DNA of 64,000 bases. It comes from an uncultured Pelagibacteraceae bacterium (GTDB lineage: Bacteria > Pseudomonadota > Alphaproteobacteria > Pelagibacterales > Pelagibacteraceae). The notes below the pieces were generated by a model. It was not told where the DNA came from, ran no database searches, and saw only the letters and a list, made by a program, of their open reading frames with translations. The DNA lies in NCBI GenBank assembly GCA_902555665.1, contig CACDTF010000003.1, positions 1 to 64,000 of the forward strand, written 5' to 3'. The translations under genes and the position numbers were made by a program. Below, in pieces: positions 22,578 to 35,900 of the stretch. Position 1 is the stretch's first letter, and the number at the start of each line of letters is the position of its first letter.

Positions 22578-24383
22578 CTACTCTTTTTGTATTTTTAATA
22601 CTCCAATAAATGCTTCTTGAGGAATTTCAACTCTTCCAAATTGTTTTGATCTTGCTTTTCCTTTTTTCTGTTTTTCTAAAAGTTTTCTTTTTCTATCAGT
22701 TGCTCCACCACCATGAATTTTAGTTAGAACATCCTTTTTAAACCCCTTAATTGTTTCTCTAGCAATAATTTTACCTCCTATTGCAGCTTGAACTGGAATC
22801 ATAAAGTTATGTCGGGGTATTAAATCTTTTAATTTTTCACAAACCTCTCTCCCTGTTTTTTGAGCAAAATCTTTGTGTATCATCATTGCAAGGGCATCAA
22901 CTGGTTCACCATTTACTAATATTCCAAGCTTCACTAAATCTCCCTCTCTATGTTCAATTATTTCATAATCAAAACTAGCATAACCGCTGGTCATTGATTT
23001 TAGTCTATCATTAAAATCAAAAACAACTTCATTCAATGGTAACTCATAATTTACAACAGCTCTATTTCCTGAGTAACTTAAATTAGTTTGAATTCCTCTT
23101 TTGTCCTGACACATTTTAATTATTGAACCTAAATATTGATCAGGAGTAATGATTGTTGCTTTTATCCATGGCTCTTCGATGTATTTTATTAAAGTTGGAT
23201 CAGGTAAGCTTGAAGGATTTTGAAGATCAATTATGTTACCATTATTTAGGTGAACTTTATAAACTACACCAGGTGTAGTGGTTAATAAATTAACATCAAA
23301 TTCTCTTTCTAGTCTTTCTGTCACTATTTCCAAATGAAGTAATCCTAAAAATCCACATCTAAAACCCAAACCTAAAGCAGATGATGACTCTGGCTCAAAA
23401 GAAAAACTTGCATCATTCAATTGTAATTTAGCTAAACCATCTTTAAGTTTTTGAAACTCAGAACTATCTACTGGAAATAACCCACAGAAAACTACTGGTT
23501 TACTTGGTTTAAATCCTGGCAAAGCATCTTTTAAAGGTTTTAAAGCATCACAAATCGTATCTCCAACTTTTGTTTCAGACAAAACTTTAATACCTGTTGT
23601 AATAAACCCAATTTCACCTGTTTTTAGTTCATTTATGTCTACTGGCTTTGGCGTAAAAACCCCAACTTTTTCAACAATATACTCCTGATTAGTAGACATC
23701 ATTTTTATTTTCATCTGTTTTGAAAGTTTGCCATCTATTACTCTTACTAGGATAACTACACCTAAATAAGTGTCATACCAACTATCAACTAATAAACATT
23801 TTAGATCAGCAGAACTTTCTCCTTTTGGAGCTGGTAATGTGGTAATAATTTTCTCTAAAATATCTTCTATTCCTTCTCCAGTTTTACCTGAACATGGAAT
23901 TGCATTTGCAGTATCAATTCCTATAACTTCCTCAATTTGTTTTTTTGTTCTGTCTAAATCTGATGCAGGTAAATCGACCTTATTTAAAACTGGTACTATC
24001 TCATGATTAGTTTCTAAAGCTTGGTAAACATTTGCTAAGGTTTGAGCTTCTACCCCTTGTGTACTATCTACGATCAAAATTGAACCTTCACATGCATATA
24101 AAGATCTACTTACTTCATAACTGAAATCTACATGACCTGGGGTATCAATAATATTTAAAATATAATTTTTTCCATTTTTAGCTTTATAATTTAATTTTAC
24201 AGTTTGAGCTTTTATTGTAATTCCTCTTTCACGCTCAATATCCATAGAGTCTAAAACTTGGGCTTTCATTTCTCTTTCGGTTAATCCACCACAACTATGA
24301 ATAATTCTATCGGCTATAGTAGATTTTCCATGATCAATATGTGCAATTATTGCAAAATTTCTTATATTATTAATTGAACTCAT
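22578..24383 (-). CDS. lepA: Elongation factor 4 / LepA GTPase
   Basis: '[20 protein letters not shown]', '[15 protein letters not shown]', '[17 protein letters not shown]', C-terminal '[39 protein letters not shown]'. Confidence 0.97.
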   Translation of the reverse strand: MSSINNIRNFAIIAHIDHGKSTIADRIIHSCGGLTEREMKAQVLDSMDIERERGITIKAQTVKLNYKAKNGKNYILNIIDTPGHVDFSYEVSRSLYACEGSILIVDSTQGVEAQTLANVYQALETNHEIVPVLNKVDLPASDLDRTKKQIEEVIGIDTANAIPCSGKTGEGIEDILEKIITTLPAPKGESSADLKCLLVDSWYDTYLGVVILVRVIDGKLSKQMKIKMMSTNQEYIVEKVGVFTPKPVDINELKTGEIGFITTGIKVLSETKVGDTICDALKPLKDALPGFKPSKPVVFCGLFPVDSSEFQKLKDGLAKLQLNDASFSFEPESSSALGLGFRCGFLGLLHLEIVTERLEREFDVNLLTTTPGVVYKVHLNNGNIIDLQNPSSLPDPTLIKYIEEPWIKATIITPDQYLGSIIKMCQDKRGIQTNLSYSGNRAVVNYELPLNEVVFDFNDRLKSMTSGYASFDYEIIEHREGDLVKLGILVNGEPVDALAMMIHKDFAQKTGREVCEKLKDLIPRHNFMIPVQAAIGGKIIARETIKGFKKDVLTKIHGGGATDRKRKLLEKQKKGKARSKQFGRVEIPQEAFIGVLKIQKE

Positions 24384-24391
24384 TAATTATT

Positions 24392-26800
24392 TTAGGAACG
24401 AATTTTGGCACCAGTTTTATTTTCAACTGTTTCTATTATCAAATTATTAGTTTTTTCTAAATCATTATCAGTTAATGTTTTTTCAAATGATTGAATAGTA
24501 ACGCTTATAGCGACTGATTTTTGATTTTTAGGAATATTGTCTCCTTCATAAACGTCAAATACTTTAATGTTTGAAATTAAATTTTTATCAATATTTGATA
24601 TGACGCTTACTAAATCTTGCACACTTACTTTTTTATCAACAATAAATGCAAAATCTCTCTCAGATTTTTGAAAGTCAGATATTGAATATTTTGTTTTTTG
24701 ATCTTTTAAAGGTTTTTTTGGCAATTTTAAATTATCTAGAAATATTTCAAACCCTACTAAAGACACTGTTTTAATATCTAGCGTTTTGATAATGTTTGGA
24801 TGAATTTCACCAAAATAAGCAGCCACCTTATCTTTTCCCTTATTTAAAAATATTCTGCCTGATTTTCCTGGATGATAATAATTGGGACTTTCATCATCTA
24901 TGTAGAATTTTGTTGCGTCATAACCGGCTTCAACTAAAGTTTGTATAACATCTCTTTTAATATCAAAAACATCTATATTTCTCTCTTTTTCAATCCATGA
25001 AAGTCTAGATTTTTTTCCAGCTGACAAACCACAAACAACTGTATTCTGTTCTCCAGGTTGTGAACCATAAAATATTGGCCCTATTTCAAATATTGATAAA
25101 TCTTTAATTCCTCTATCCAAGTTTTTGCTCATGTACATTACTAAATTTGAAAAAATAGAATTTCTTAATACTCCCAATTCAGAACTAATTGGATTTACAA
25201 TTTTTATTTCTTTATTTGCCTCTTTAAAGTGATCATTATATTTAGAGTCTGTAAAAGACCAAGTAATTGCTTCCAAATACCCTTTAGATGCTACTGCCCT
25301 TTGAAGAAAATGAAATAACTTTTGAGTTGGATTTAAAGTATTTTTTGATCTTTGTTTAATAGGATTTTCTATTTTTATTTTTTCATAGCCACTAATTCTT
25401 ACAAGTTCCTCAACTATATCGATTTCTTGAATAATATCTGGTCTCCAAGATGGAACTGATAATTTAAAGAATTTTTTTTCTTTTTTTAATTTAAAACCAA
25501 GTTTTTCTAAAATGATTATCATTTCTTTATTTGAAATTTTAAAACCAGTAATTTTTTCAAATGTTTTTGGTTCAAATTTTATTACTTTGTTTTTATAAGA
25601 TTTATTTTTTTGAATATCTATTTTACTAATTTCACCGCCACAAATTTCCTTAATTAAAAAAGCAGCTTTGTTTAATCCATCTTCAATAGATAACTGATCA
25701 ATACCTCTTTCAAATCTAAATTTAGCATCTGTATCAATATTCAATTTTTTAGCAGTTTTTCTAATTGATCTTGGATCAAAATAGGCTGACTCTAATAAAA
25801 CATTTCTAGTATCTAACTCTGTACCTGATCTTGTTCCTCCAATAATTCCACCTAGACCTAAGACACCTTTATAATCACTTATTACACACATTCCATCGTC
25901 TAGCTTATAATTTTTATTATCTAGAGCAGTAAATTCTTCTCCTGATTTTGAATTTCTAACAATTATTCCTTTATCAATTTTGTCAGCATCGTATGCGTGC
26001 AAAGGGCGATTAATATCAAACATGACATAATTTGTAATATCTACAATTGCAGATATTGGTTTTTGGCCTATAGATATTAATTTATCTTTCAGCCATTGAG
26101 GACTTTCTGTATTTTTGACGTTAGTTATCAAGCAGCTGCCAAAAGACAAACAGCCTTGATTTTTTTCTTTTGTTATTTTTACTTTTAAGGTCTGTTTTTT
26201 ATTAGATTTAATTTTTTTATCTTTTTCTGGTTTTAAGTTTCCAAAACCTGCGGCTGATAGATCTCTCGCTATCCCCCGAACACCAAGACAGTCTGGTCTA
26301 TTAGGTGTAATTGATAAATCGATAAGATTAGAACTTGATTTAGAAAAATAACTTTTTCCAATATTTTTTGCATATTTTGAAGATGATAATTCAGTAATTC
26401 CATCACTTTCATCTGATAAATTCAATTCAGATTCAGAACAAAGCATTCCATAAGATGTAACATCTCTAATTTTAGCAACAACAAGTTTAGTTTTGTTTTT
26501 TGGGATTATTGCACCTGGTGGAGCATACACAGTAAGAAGACCTTCTCTTGCATTTGCAGCCCCACAAACAACTTTTTTGATTTCTTTATTACCAACATCA
26601 ACATCGCAAACTTTAAGCCTATCTGCGTTTGGGTGTTTTTCTATTTTTATAATTTTTGCTACTTTAAATAAATCTAATCCTTCAGATAAATTTTCTATAC
26701 TCTCGACCTCAAGACCTATGTCTGTTAGTTTCTCAAGAAGTTTATCTTCTTTAGCACTTATTTTTAAATGATCTTTTAACCAATCATATGTGATCTTCAT
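24392..26800 (-). CDS. pheT: Phenylalanyl-tRNA synthetase beta subunit
   Basis: '[12 protein letters not shown]', '[15 protein letters not shown]', '[20 protein letters not shown]', C-terminal anticodon-binding-like domain. Confidence 0.97.
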   Translation of the reverse strand: MKITYDWLKDHLKISAKEDKLLEKLTDIGLEVESIENLSEGLDLFKVAKIIKIEKHPNADRLKVCDVDVGNKEIKKVVCGAANAREGLLTVYAPPGAIIPKNKTKLVVAKIRDVTSYGMLCSESELNLSDESDGITELSSSKYAKNIGKSYFSKSSSNLIDLSITPNRPDCLGVRGIARDLSAAGFGNLKPEKDKKIKSNKKQTLKVKITKEKNQGCLSFGSCLITNVKNTESPQWLKDKLISIGQKPISAIVDITNYVMFDINRPLHAYDADKIDKGIIVRNSKSGEEFTALDNKNYKLDDGMCVISDYKGVLGLGGIIGGTRSGTELDTRNVLLESAYFDPRSIRKTAKKLNIDTDAKFRFERGIDQLSIEDGLNKAAFLIKEICGGEISKIDIQKNKSYKNKVIKFEPKTFEKITGFKISNKEMIIILEKLGFKLKKEKKFFKLSVPSWRPDIIQEIDIVEELVRISGYEKIKIENPIKQRSKNTLNPTQKLFHFLQRAVASKGYLEAITWSFTDSKYNDHFKEANKEIKIVNPISSELGVLRNSIFSNLVMYMSKNLDRGIKDLSIFEIGPIFYGSQPGEQNTVVCGLSAGKKSRLSWIEKERNIDVFDIKRDVIQTLVEAGYDATKFYIDDESPNYYHPGKSGRIFLNKGKDKVAAYFGEIHPNIIKTLDIKTVSLVGFEIFLDNLKLPKKPLKDQKTKYSISDFQKSERDFAFIVDKKVSVQDLVSVISNIDKNLISNIKVFDVYEGDNIPKNQKSVAISVTIQSFEKTLTDNDLEKTNNLIIETVENKTGAKIRS

Positions 26801-27864
26801 CTGCTTAAACCTCTGTAATTTGAAGGGACATCAAGCGGATCAAAACCAAAATGATTTAGCCATCTGTAATCACAATCAAAAAAAGCTCTTAAATCATTAA
26901 TGCCGTATTTAAGCATTGCTAATCGATCTATACCTATGCCAAAAGCATATCCTTGATACTTAGAAGGATCTACTTTTACATTTCTTAAAACATTAGGATG
27001 CACCATACCACAGCCTAAAATTTCAAGCCATTTATCTCCTTCTCCAATAATTATTTTGCCATCTTTTATTTCATAACCAATATCGACTTCTGCAGATGGT
27101 TCTGTGAATGGAAAATGACTAGGTCTAAATCTCATTTTAATTTTTTCGACTTCAAAAAATTCTTTAATAAAATAATTCAAACATCCTTTCAAATGCCCCA
27201 TATTAATATTTGAGTCAATATGTAAACCTTCTACTTGATGAAACATTGGTGAGTGTGTTTGATCACTATCAGATCTATAAGTTCTCCCAGGAGCAATGAT
27301 CTTAAATGGCGGTTTGTCTTTTAGCATAGTTCTAATTTGAACCGGAGAAGTATGAGTTCGTAATAAAACCTCTTTGCTTTCGTCTAAGTAAAAAGTATCA
27401 TGCATATCCCTTGCTGGATGATTGTCAGGCGTGTTTAAAGCAGTAAAGTTATTATATTCATTTTCAACATCAGGGCCTTCCTCAACACTAAATCCTATTT
27501 CAGAGAAAATAGATGAAATTTCATCAATAGTTTGTGATACTGGATGAACTTTTCCTCTAACGAATGGTCTTTCAGGTAAAGTTATATCAACCTTTTCCTT
27601 TTCTAATTTCTCGTTTATTTTTTTTCCTTCTAACTCACTAATTTTAGAAGTTATCAAATTCTGAAGTTCGTCTTTAGCTTGATTTAAATCTGATGCAAAT
27701 TTTTTTCTATCAGTTTCTGGAATAGATCCTATTGTTTTAAATTTTGATGAAATTAAACCATTTTTACCAAATAGTTCAGTTTTGATTTCATTTATTTGAT
27801 CAATGCTTAAATCATTTTCAAGCTTTGATATAAACTGATCTCTAATATTTTTTATCTCTGACAT
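26797..27864 (-). CDS. pheS: Phenylalanyl-tRNA synthetase alpha subunit
   Basis: '[12 protein letters not shown]', '[14 protein letters not shown]', '[10 protein letters not shown]', '[18 protein letters not shown]'. Confidence 0.97.
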   Translation of the reverse strand: MSEIKNIRDQFISKLENDLSIDQINEIKTELFGKNGLISSKFKTIGSIPETDRKKFASDLNQAKDELQNLITSKISELEGKKINEKLEKEKVDITLPERPFVRGKVHPVSQTIDEISSIFSEIGFSVEEGPDVENEYNNFTALNTPDNHPARDMHDTFYLDESKEVLLRTHTSPVQIRTMLKDKPPFKIIAPGRTYRSDSDQTHSPMFHQVEGLHIDSNINMGHLKGCLNYFIKEFFEVEKIKMRFRPSHFPFTEPSAEVDIGYEIKDGKIIIGEGDKWLEILGCGMVHPNVLRNVKVDPSKYQGYAFGIGIDRLAMLKYGINDLRAFFDCDYRWLNHFGFDPLDVPSNYRGLSR

Positions 27865-27907
27865 ATTAGTAGATTATTTCCTTAAGAAATAAAAACAATA
27901 GCGAAGA

Positions 27908-28264
27908 TTAATTTAAAGCTGATTGAGCTTTTTGAACAATTGTTTTGAATGCTTCTGGGCTATCGTAAGCAATTTCAGCAAGAATTTTTCTATCTATTGC
28001 AATACCACATTTATTTAATCCATTGATAAATTTTGAATAAGTTAAGCCTTCAGCTCTAACTCCAGCGTTGATTCTCTGTATCCACAATGATTTAAAATCT
28101 CTTTTTTTATTTCTTCTGTCTCTGTAAGCATATTGCATGGATTTTTCCATAGCTTGCTTAGCAACTCTAATGGTGTTTTTTCTTCTACCCCATTGACCCT
28201 TTACAGCTTTTAAAACTTTTTTATGTTTAGCTTTACTGGTTACACCTCTTTTAACTCTTGCCAT
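27908..28264 (-). CDS. rplT: 50S ribosomal protein L20
   Basis: '[68 protein letters not shown]'. Confidence 0.98.
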   Translation of the reverse strand: MARVKRGVTSKAKHKKVLKAVKGQWGRRKNTIRVAKQAMEKSMQYAYRDRRNKKRDFKSLWIQRINAGVRAEGLTYSKFINGLNKCGIAIDRKILAEIAYDSPEAFKTIVQKAQSALN

Positions 28265-28266
28265 TA

Positions 28267-28473
28267 TTAACCTCTTAAACTGTAAGGCATGTATGACTTA
28301 ACAATTTTTCCATCTTGTTTAGACAATGTTGTAGTACCTCTCAGTTTTCTTATTTGTGAATTCGTTCTTTTGATCATGCCATGTCTTTTACCTGCTTGAG
28401 CAGAAATAACTTTACCCTTAGCGGATATTTTAAATCTTTTTTTTGCTGAGCTTTTTGTTTTTAGTTTTGGCAT
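28267..28473 (-). CDS. rpmI: 50S ribosomal protein L35
   Basis: '[33 protein letters not shown]'. Confidence 0.97.
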   Translation of the reverse strand: MPKLKTKSSAKKRFKISAKGKVISAQAGKRHGMIKRTNSQIRKLRGTTTLSKQDGKIVKSYMPYSLRG

Positions 28474-28526
28474 AATTCTGCGGACTTATACAAAGAAAGA
28501 TATAATTTTACAACCTCTATTAAGGC

Positions 28527-29072
28527 TTATAAAGGCTGAATTACCATAATCATTTGCTTCCCATCAAACTTGGGATGCAATTCTACCTTACCTATATCCT
28601 TCATATCTTCTTTAATTTTACCCATTAGTTCATTTCCTAGATAGGAATGTTGAAGTTCTCTACCTTTAAATCTTATAGTAAACTTAACCTTATCTCCTTT
28701 AGCTATAAATTTTTTAGCATTTTTAACTTTAAACTCATAATCATGAGTTTCCGTAACAGGTCTCATTTTAATTTCTTTTAAAGAAACAATTTTTTGTTTT
28801 TTCTTTGCAAGATTTGCTTTTTTCTGTGCATCATACTTATATTTACCCATATCCATTATTTTACATACGGGAGGATTTGCATTAGGTGCTATTTCAATTA
28901 AATCTAAACCTTGACTTTTTGCCATGGAAATAGCTTCATTAGTATTCATCACTCCAAGATTTTCTCCATCACTTGCTATAACTTGTACATCAGGAGAAGA
29001 AATTCTATTATTATATCTTGGACCTCTGTCCTTAGTTCTTCTTTGAAAATAATTTTGTTTAAAATCTGCCAC
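28527..29072 (-). CDS. infC: Translation initiation factor IF-3 (GTG start)
   Basis: 'LDLIEIAPNANPPVCKIMDMGKYKYDAQKKA', 'KVKFTIRFKGRELQH'; abuts thrS stop. Confidence 0.97.
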   Translation of the reverse strand: MADFKQNYFQRRTKDRGPRYNNRISSPDVQVIASDGENLGVMNTNEAISMAKSQGLDLIEIAPNANPPVCKIMDMGKYKYDAQKKANLAKKKQKIVSLKEIKMRPVTETHDYEFKVKNAKKFIAKGDKVKFTIRFKGRELQHSYLGNELMGKIKEDMKDIGKVELHPKFDGKQMIMVIQPL

Positions 29073-30989
29073 TTAGTTTGAAGATGCTTTGTTTAAAGCA
29101 GAGAATGTTTTTAAGAATTGATCTATACCCATATTTTCTTGTTTATTAGTGTCTAATCTTCTAATCGTTACTGAATTGGAGTCAACTTCTTTTTTACCAC
29201 AAATTAATAAAAGCGGTATTTTTGCTAAAGAATGATCTCTAATTTTATAATTTAAATTATGATTTTTTAAATCTACTGCAGAACTTATACCTGAATTTTT
29301 AATTTTATTTGATACCTCAATCGCATAGTCGTTAAATTCTTCTGAAATAGGTATTACCATAGTCTGTAAAGGAGATATCCAAAATGGAAACTTGCCTGCA
29401 TAGTTTTCAATTAAAATTCCAATAAATCTCTCTAGAGAACCAAATAAAGCTCTATGCAACATAACAGGAACTTTTTTAGTTCCATCTTTATCAACATAAG
29501 AAGCATCTAATCTTCCAGGTAAATTTAAATCTACTTGCAAAGTTCCACATTGCCAATCTCTGCCAATAGCATCTCGTAAAACAAATTCAATTTTAGGACC
29601 ATAAAATGCTCCCTCACCTTTATTAATAGTATATTCTAATTTAGAAGCTTTTACAGCTTCAAGCAAAGAAGCTTCTGCTTTATCCCATACTAAATCATCA
29701 CCAACTCTTACTTCTGGCCTATCTGCATATTTTAGAATTACATTTTCAAAACCAAGGTCCTTATAAATATCTAATATTAAATTTGTAACAATTAAACATT
29801 CACTAGTAATTTGATCTTCAGTACAAAAAATATGGGCATCATCTTGAGTAAAAGCTCTTACTCTTAATAACCCATGTAAAGCGCCTGATGGTTCATAACG
29901 ATGAACTTTCCCAAATTCAGCAAAACGCAAAGGAAGATCTCTGTAACTTTTTAGGCCTTGATTAAATACCTGAATATGACCAGGGCAATTCATCGGTTTA
30001 ATTGCAAAAACTTTCTCATCTGGTGTTTCAGATGTGTACATGTTTTCTCCATATTTTTCCCAATGCCCAGATTTTTCCCATAATTGTCTATCCAGCACCT
30101 CTGGAGTATTTACCTCTTTATAACCAGCAGCATCTTGTCTGCTTCTCATGTAGTTTATGAGCTTTTGAAATAAACCCCATCCTCTTTCATGCCAAAATAC
30201 TGAGCCAGGACTTTCTTCTCTAAAATGAAATAAATCCATTTCTCTACCTAATTTTCTATGGTCTCTTTTTTCTGCTTCTTCTATTCTTTGCAAATATTCA
30301 TCTAGATCTTTTTGAGTTGCCCAACTCGTACCATATATTCGTTGCAACATTTCATTATTAGAGTCTCCTCTCCAATATGCTCCTGACACTTTTGTAAGTT
30401 TAAAATATTTTCCTATTTTTCCTGTGGAGGAAAGATGTGGACCTCTACATAAATCATGCCATTCTCCATGAAAATAAATTGATACATCTTCATTTTCAGG
30501 TATCGCTTCAATAAGCTCAGCTTTATAAATTTCTCCTTTTTTTTTAAAATGGCTAATTGCTTTATTTCTATCCCAAACTTCTCTTTTTGTTATTTCATTC
30601 CTATCAACAATCTCTTTCATTTTATTTTCAATTTTAACTAGATCATCCTCTGTGAATGGTTCTTTTCTAGCAAAGTCGTAATAAAATCCATTTTCAATAA
30701 CGGGTCCAATTGTAACTTGTGTTCCAGGAAATAATTCTTGAACAGCCATAGCTAAAATATGAGCTGTGTCATGCCTTATAGTTTCCAAGCCCTCAGGATT
30801 TTTTGAGGTAAAAATTTTTACAGAACAATCATTTTCAATTAGAAAATCTAGATCTTTAAGCTCACCATCAACACTTATAACCATGGCTTGTTTAGCTAAT
30901 GATTTACTAATTTTTTCAGCTACTTCTAGTCCAGTAACTTTGTTAGGAAAATCAATATTGTTTCCGTCAGGTAATGTTATTATCGGCAT
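29073..30989 (-). CDS. thrS: Threonyl-tRNA synthetase
   Basis: TGS and HxxxH editing regions, 'IKPMNCPGHIQVF', 'RVRAFTQDDAHIFCTEDQI', 'VPVMLHRALFGSLERFIGILIE'. Confidence 0.98.
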   Translation of the reverse strand: MPIITLPDGNNIDFPNKVTGLEVAEKISKSLAKQAMVISVDGELKDLDFLIENDCSVKIFTSKNPEGLETIRHDTAHILAMAVQELFPGTQVTIGPVIENGFYYDFARKEPFTEDDLVKIENKMKEIVDRNEITKREVWDRNKAISHFKKKGEIYKAELIEAIPENEDVSIYFHGEWHDLCRGPHLSSTGKIGKYFKLTKVSGAYWRGDSNNEMLQRIYGTSWATQKDLDEYLQRIEEAEKRDHRKLGREMDLFHFREESPGSVFWHERGWGLFQKLINYMRSRQDAAGYKEVNTPEVLDRQLWEKSGHWEKYGENMYTSETPDEKVFAIKPMNCPGHIQVFNQGLKSYRDLPLRFAEFGKVHRYEPSGALHGLLRVRAFTQDDAHIFCTEDQITSECLIVTNLILDIYKDLGFENVILKYADRPEVRVGDDLVWDKAEASLLEAVKASKLEYTINKGEGAFYGPKIEFVLRDAIGRDWQCGTLQVDLNLPGRLDASYVDKDGTKKVPVMLHRALFGSLERFIGILIENYAGKFPFWISPLQTMVIPISEEFNDYAIEVSNKIKNSGISSAVDLKNHNLNYKIRDHSLAKIPLLLICGKKEVDSNSVTIRRLDTNKQENMGIDQFLKTFSALNKASSN

Positions 30990-32144
30990 TTAATTTAATA
31001 ATCTCTTATACTCTGAATAAGTAGAAAAGCACATTTTTTCAACATTAAATTTTTGAACTATATTTTTTCTTCCCTCATTACCAATTGATTTTAATAGAGT
31101 TTCATCCATGTTAAGAGTTTTTAATATTTTATTACTTAATGATTTAGCATTTCCTGCCTCATATAAAAAACCAGTTTTTTCATCAATTATTGTTTCATTA
31201 GAACCTCCAATGTTACTTGCTATGATTGGTTTTTCCATCGATTGTGCCTCAACAGCAACTCTACCAAAGGCCTCTGGTTCTGTTGAGGCTGAAACAATAA
31301 TATCAGAAACTTTATAAGCTAATGCCATATCGTTACAATGATCTATGAACCTTATTTGTTTAGACAACCTGTATTGCTCCGAAAGTCTTATTAATTTTTT
31401 CTTATACAAATCTCTACCTTGATCACTACCTAGAATGACAGCATAAAATGCTTCATAACCCATTTCTATATTCACTAAATTAATTGCCTCTATAAAAACT
31501 TCCTGTCCTTTCCAGGAAGTTAACCTACCAGGTAAAAGTATAATTTTTTTATCTTTTTCAATTTCCCATTTTTTTAATAATTTTTTTTCATCAATTTCAA
31601 TTTTGGTTGTTGGGTCAAAGTAGTCAACGTTTATTCCTCTAAAAATAACCATTAATTTTTTTTTTTCATTTATATATTTTGAGTAATTTTTTTTAATATG
31701 AGAAAAAATAAAATTAGATCCTGCAATTATTAAATCTGCTCTAGTCATTACTGAATTATATATTTTTTTTATATTGCTCTTAAAATTGTAAGTTCCGTGA
31801 AATGTAGTTACAAATTTTCGTCCTGTGATTTTTGTTGCTAACAAACATGACCAAGCAGGTGCTCTACTTCTCGCGTGTACCAGAGAAATATTATAAACTA
31901 AAATAATTCCAGTTAAGATAAAAGCATTAATTAAAATTATTAAAGGATTTTTACTCTGTACCGGAAGTCTAAATATCTTAACTTTTTTTCTATCTACAAA
32001 TTTAAGTAATTCACCACCACTTGTTACAATAAAAGATTTACAATTATTTTCTGGTAAATAATGCGCTATATCATAACAGCCTGTTTCAGCTCCTCCATAT
32101 CCTAATTTTGGAATTACTTGTAAAACTTTTAAATCAGATGACAT
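30990..32144 (-). CDS. Glycosyltransferase family 4 / group 1
   Basis: 'LGYGGAETGCYDIAHYLPE', 'TTFHGTYNF', 'LLPGRLTSWKGQEVFIEAI', 'STEPEAFGRVAVEAQSMEKPIIASNIGGSNETI'. Confidence 0.9.
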   Translation of the reverse strand: MSSDLKVLQVIPKLGYGGAETGCYDIAHYLPENNCKSFIVTSGGELLKFVDRKKVKIFRLPVQSKNPLIILINAFILTGIILVYNISLVHARSRAPAWSCLLATKITGRKFVTTFHGTYNFKSNIKKIYNSVMTRADLIIAGSNFIFSHIKKNYSKYINEKKKLMVIFRGINVDYFDPTTKIEIDEKKLLKKWEIEKDKKIILLPGRLTSWKGQEVFIEAINLVNIEMGYEAFYAVILGSDQGRDLYKKKLIRLSEQYRLSKQIRFIDHCNDMALAYKVSDIIVSASTEPEAFGRVAVEAQSMEKPIIASNIGGSNETIIDEKTGFLYEAGNAKSLSNKILKTLNMDETLLKSIGNEGRKNIVQKFNVEKMCFSTYSEYKRLLN

Positions 32145-32186
32145 TTGATATGATTATATATTAATAGACAAAACTTATAAACGATT

Positions 32187-32930
32187 ATGGCAAATTTCAG
32201 ATTTCATCAAATATCGAATACAAAGAAAATTAGACATATTTCCAAAATTTTTAAGAATAGTTCTTTTATAGTTTTTTTGCACGGCTTTATGTCAGATCTT
32301 GAAGGAAAAAAACCAAATGCTTTTTTGAAATTTGCTAAAAAAAATAAAATAAGTTTTTTAGCACTAGAATACTCAGGTCATGGAAAATCTTCTGGAAAAT
32401 TTATAAATGGAAATATTTCAAAATGGAGTAAAGAGACATCAATTTTAATAAAAAAATACGTTAAAAAAAAAGAATTTGTGCTAATTGGTTCAAGTATGGG
32501 TGCATGGATTTCTCTCAATCAATTCAAAATTTTCAAAAAACAGATTAAAGGATTTTTAGGAATAGGGGCTGCTCCCGAATTTTTAGAAAATTTGATGTGG
32601 AAAAAATTTACCAAAAAAATGAAGCAGGAAACAATACGTAATGGTATTTATCAATTAAAACATGCAAATTATGAATATCCAATTACTCTACAACTAATAA
32701 AAGATGGAAGAAAAAACAAAGTCTTAAACAATAAAATTAATTTAAATATTAAAGTAACAATGGTACATGGTGAAAGAGATGAGGCAGTTCCTGTATCATA
32801 TTCAAGAAAAGTTTTGAAATTATTTCCAAATGCTAAGAAAAAATTAAATATTATAAAAAAAGGTGATCACAGTTTATCAAATAAAAAATGGTTAAATATA
32901 ATTTTAAAAGAGCTTAAATTATTAATTTAG
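32187..32930 (+). CDS. Alpha/beta hydrolase
   Basis: 'IVFLHGFMSDLEG', 'LALEYSGHGKSSG', nucleophile elbow 'LIGSSMGAWIS', 'MVHGERDEAVPVSYS', 'KKGDHSLS'. Confidence 0.85.
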   Translation: MANFRFHQISNTKKIRHISKIFKNSSFIVFLHGFMSDLEGKKPNAFLKFAKKNKISFLALEYSGHGKSSGKFINGNISKWSKETSILIKKYVKKKEFVLIGSSMGAWISLNQFKIFKKQIKGFLGIGAAPEFLENLMWKKFTKKMKQETIRNGIYQLKHANYEYPITLQLIKDGRKNKVLNNKINLNIKVTMVHGERDEAVPVSYSRKVLKLFPNAKKKLNIIKKGDHSLSNKKWLNIILKELKLLI

Positions 32931-35900
32931 CTTACTTTTTTTATATCTTTTTTTAAAGTAATTGGATTTTTTAATTTATCCAACATTTCTTTAGGACACA
33001 CCTGAACAAAATTATTTACTTCATCTTCAAAGTTTTCAATTATTTTTTTCGATAATTGAGACTCAGTTTCTTTAAAATGCTCACTGACTAAATTTTTTAA
33101 ATATTCTTTCCAATAATCTGTCTCTATATTTTGCCAAACTACTGACTCTGGATTTACTTTCTTTTCAAATTGTTGAGATTTATCATATATAAAGGCCATT
33201 CCACCTGTCATACCAGCTGCAAAATTATCACCAACATCTCCTAAAATTGCTACAGTTCCACCAGTCATATATTCACATCCATTAGAGTCGCATCCTTCAA
33301 TTACTGTAATTGCACCAGAATTTCTAACTGAAAATCTTTCACCAGCTTGGCCAGCAGCAAAAAGTTTTCCCGAAGTAGCTCCGTAAAGAACAGTATTTCC
33401 TAAAATTGTATTCTCATTTGAAACTAAGTTGCTCTCTTCAGGTAATTTTATTGAAATAGTGGCTCCTGACAAACCTTTACCAACATAATCATTTGCATCT
33501 CCCTTTAATACAAGTTTTAAACCTTTAGAAGAAAATGCACCAAATGATTGACCCGCTGATCCTTTAAAATTTAAAACTAAAAAGTTTTCATCAATTTTTT
33601 CATAACCGTATTTTTTATACAAATGATGAGAAATTCTTGTGCCTACTGCCCTGTTAGTATTTTTTATTTGGTATTCTTTCTCAATTTTTTCAGAATTATC
33701 TAAAGCTTTTTCGATTTCTGGCCAAATTTGTTGGTCAAGAGTATCTGGTACACTATTTATTTCTTGACCCTCACAATACCTTGGATTATTTCCAGTATCA
33801 GCTTGAACAAATAAAGGATTTAAATCTAAATCGTCTAAATTTGGAGAACCCTTACTTACTTGTTTTAACAAGTCTGTCCTACCAATCACTTCATTTAATG
33901 ATTTAAAACCTAAATTTGCTAATATTTCTCTTACTTCACTAGCTATAAATGTGAACAAATTAACTACTTTTTCTGGAGTCCCAGTAAATTTTTCTCTTAG
34001 CTTTTCATCTTGAGTACAAACGCCTACAGGACATGTATTTGAATGACACTGCCTTACCATTATACATCCCATTGCAACTAATGCTGTAGTAGCAACACCA
34101 TATTCTTCAGCACCCATCATTGCAGCTATAACCACATCTCTTCCAGTTTTAATTCCTCCGTCTGTTCTTAATGTAACTTTATGTCTAAGATTATTTAAAG
34201 TTAATACTTGGTTTGCTTCAGTCAAACCCATTTCCCATGGTATTCCAACATACTTAACACTTGTTTGAGGTGTTGCTCCTGTTCCACCATTGTGTCCAGA
34301 AATCAATATTATATCTGCTTTTGCTTTGGCTACACCAGCTGCAATTGTTCCTACTCCTGAGGAAGCAACAAGCTTAACTCCAATTCTTGCTTTAGGATTT
34401 ATCTGTTTCAAATCATAAATTAGTTGTGCAAGATCTTCGATTGAATAAATATCATGATGCGGTGGTGGTGATATTAAAGTTACTCCAGGAGTTGAATGTC
34501 TAAGTTTAGCAATCTCCTCTGTAACTTTAAATCCTGGTAACTGGCCTCCCTCACCAGGCTTAGCGCCTTGTGCAATTTTAATTTCTATCTCATTACAATT
34601 ATTAAGATAATTAACTGTAACTCCAAATCTTGCAGAAGCTATTTGTTTAACTCTTGAGTTTGCGCTGTCACCATTATCTAAAACTTTAAATCTACTTGCG
34701 TCTTCACCGCCCTCTCCACTACATGAGGCACCTTTGATCCTATTCATACCAGTTGCCAAAGTTTCATGTGCCTCTTTAGATAAGGCTCCATGAGACATAC
34801 TCCCACTACCAAATCTTTTTAAAATATTTTCTATTGGCTCAACCTCAGAAATATCTATTGGCCCACTTAATTTTTTATCCCTGAAATCAATTAAGTCTCT
34901 AAGGTTAATAGGTGGTAAACTGTATATTCCATCCGCATATCTTTTATAGGCATCATAAGAATTAGATCCTACTGCACTTTGAAGTAAATGAATTAATTTT
35001 CCTTGATATTGATGAGTTTCACCATTTTTACGATATCTATATATACCGCCTATCGGCAATATGGTTTCAGAACTTTCAAATGCCTCTTTATGGATTTCTC
35101 TAATTTTTTTCTCTATACCTGTAAGTCCAATACCTGAAATTTTAGAGACAACTCCTGGAAAATAATCTGCAACAATTGTTCTACTTAAACCTACGGTTTC
35201 AAAGTTACATCCACCTCTATAAGAACTTAGAACTGAAATACCCATCTTAGACATGATCTTTAATAAACCTGCGTTTACTGATTTTATGTATCTCTCTACA
35301 CATTCATCAAAGCTAAATTGACCAAATAATTTCTTTTCATGACGCTGAAATAAACTGTCAAATGCTAAATATGGATTTACAGTGGTTGCTCCAACTCCTA
35401 TTAAGGTTGCAAAAGAGTGAGTATCTAAAGCCTCTCCAGATTGAACATTTATTGATACATATCCTCTTAGTTTTTTTTCAATAAGAAATGAATTAATTGA
35501 TCCAACTGCTAAAAGCATTGGTATTGGAAGTTTTAAGTTAGAAAGCTCTTTATCACTTAAGATCAATTGAGTAACTCCCTGTCTTACTGCAATTTCAGCT
35601 TCTTTTTGAATTTTTTTAATTGAATCAAATAAAGTTTCTTCCTCAGAAAAAGTACAATCAATTATAGATGAATTATTGCCAAAAAAATTTATAAATTTTT
35701 CAAATTGAGAATTTGATAATATTGGGCTATTTAAAACATAAATATTTTGCTTTGTTAAATTATCAAAATTTAAAATATTTCCAAGATTTCCAAATCTTGT
35801 TTTCAAACTCATAACCTTGTTTTCTCTTAAAGAGTCTATTGGTGGGTTTGTGACTTGGCTAAAATTCTGTCTAAAAAAATGGTATAACGGCCTATACCTA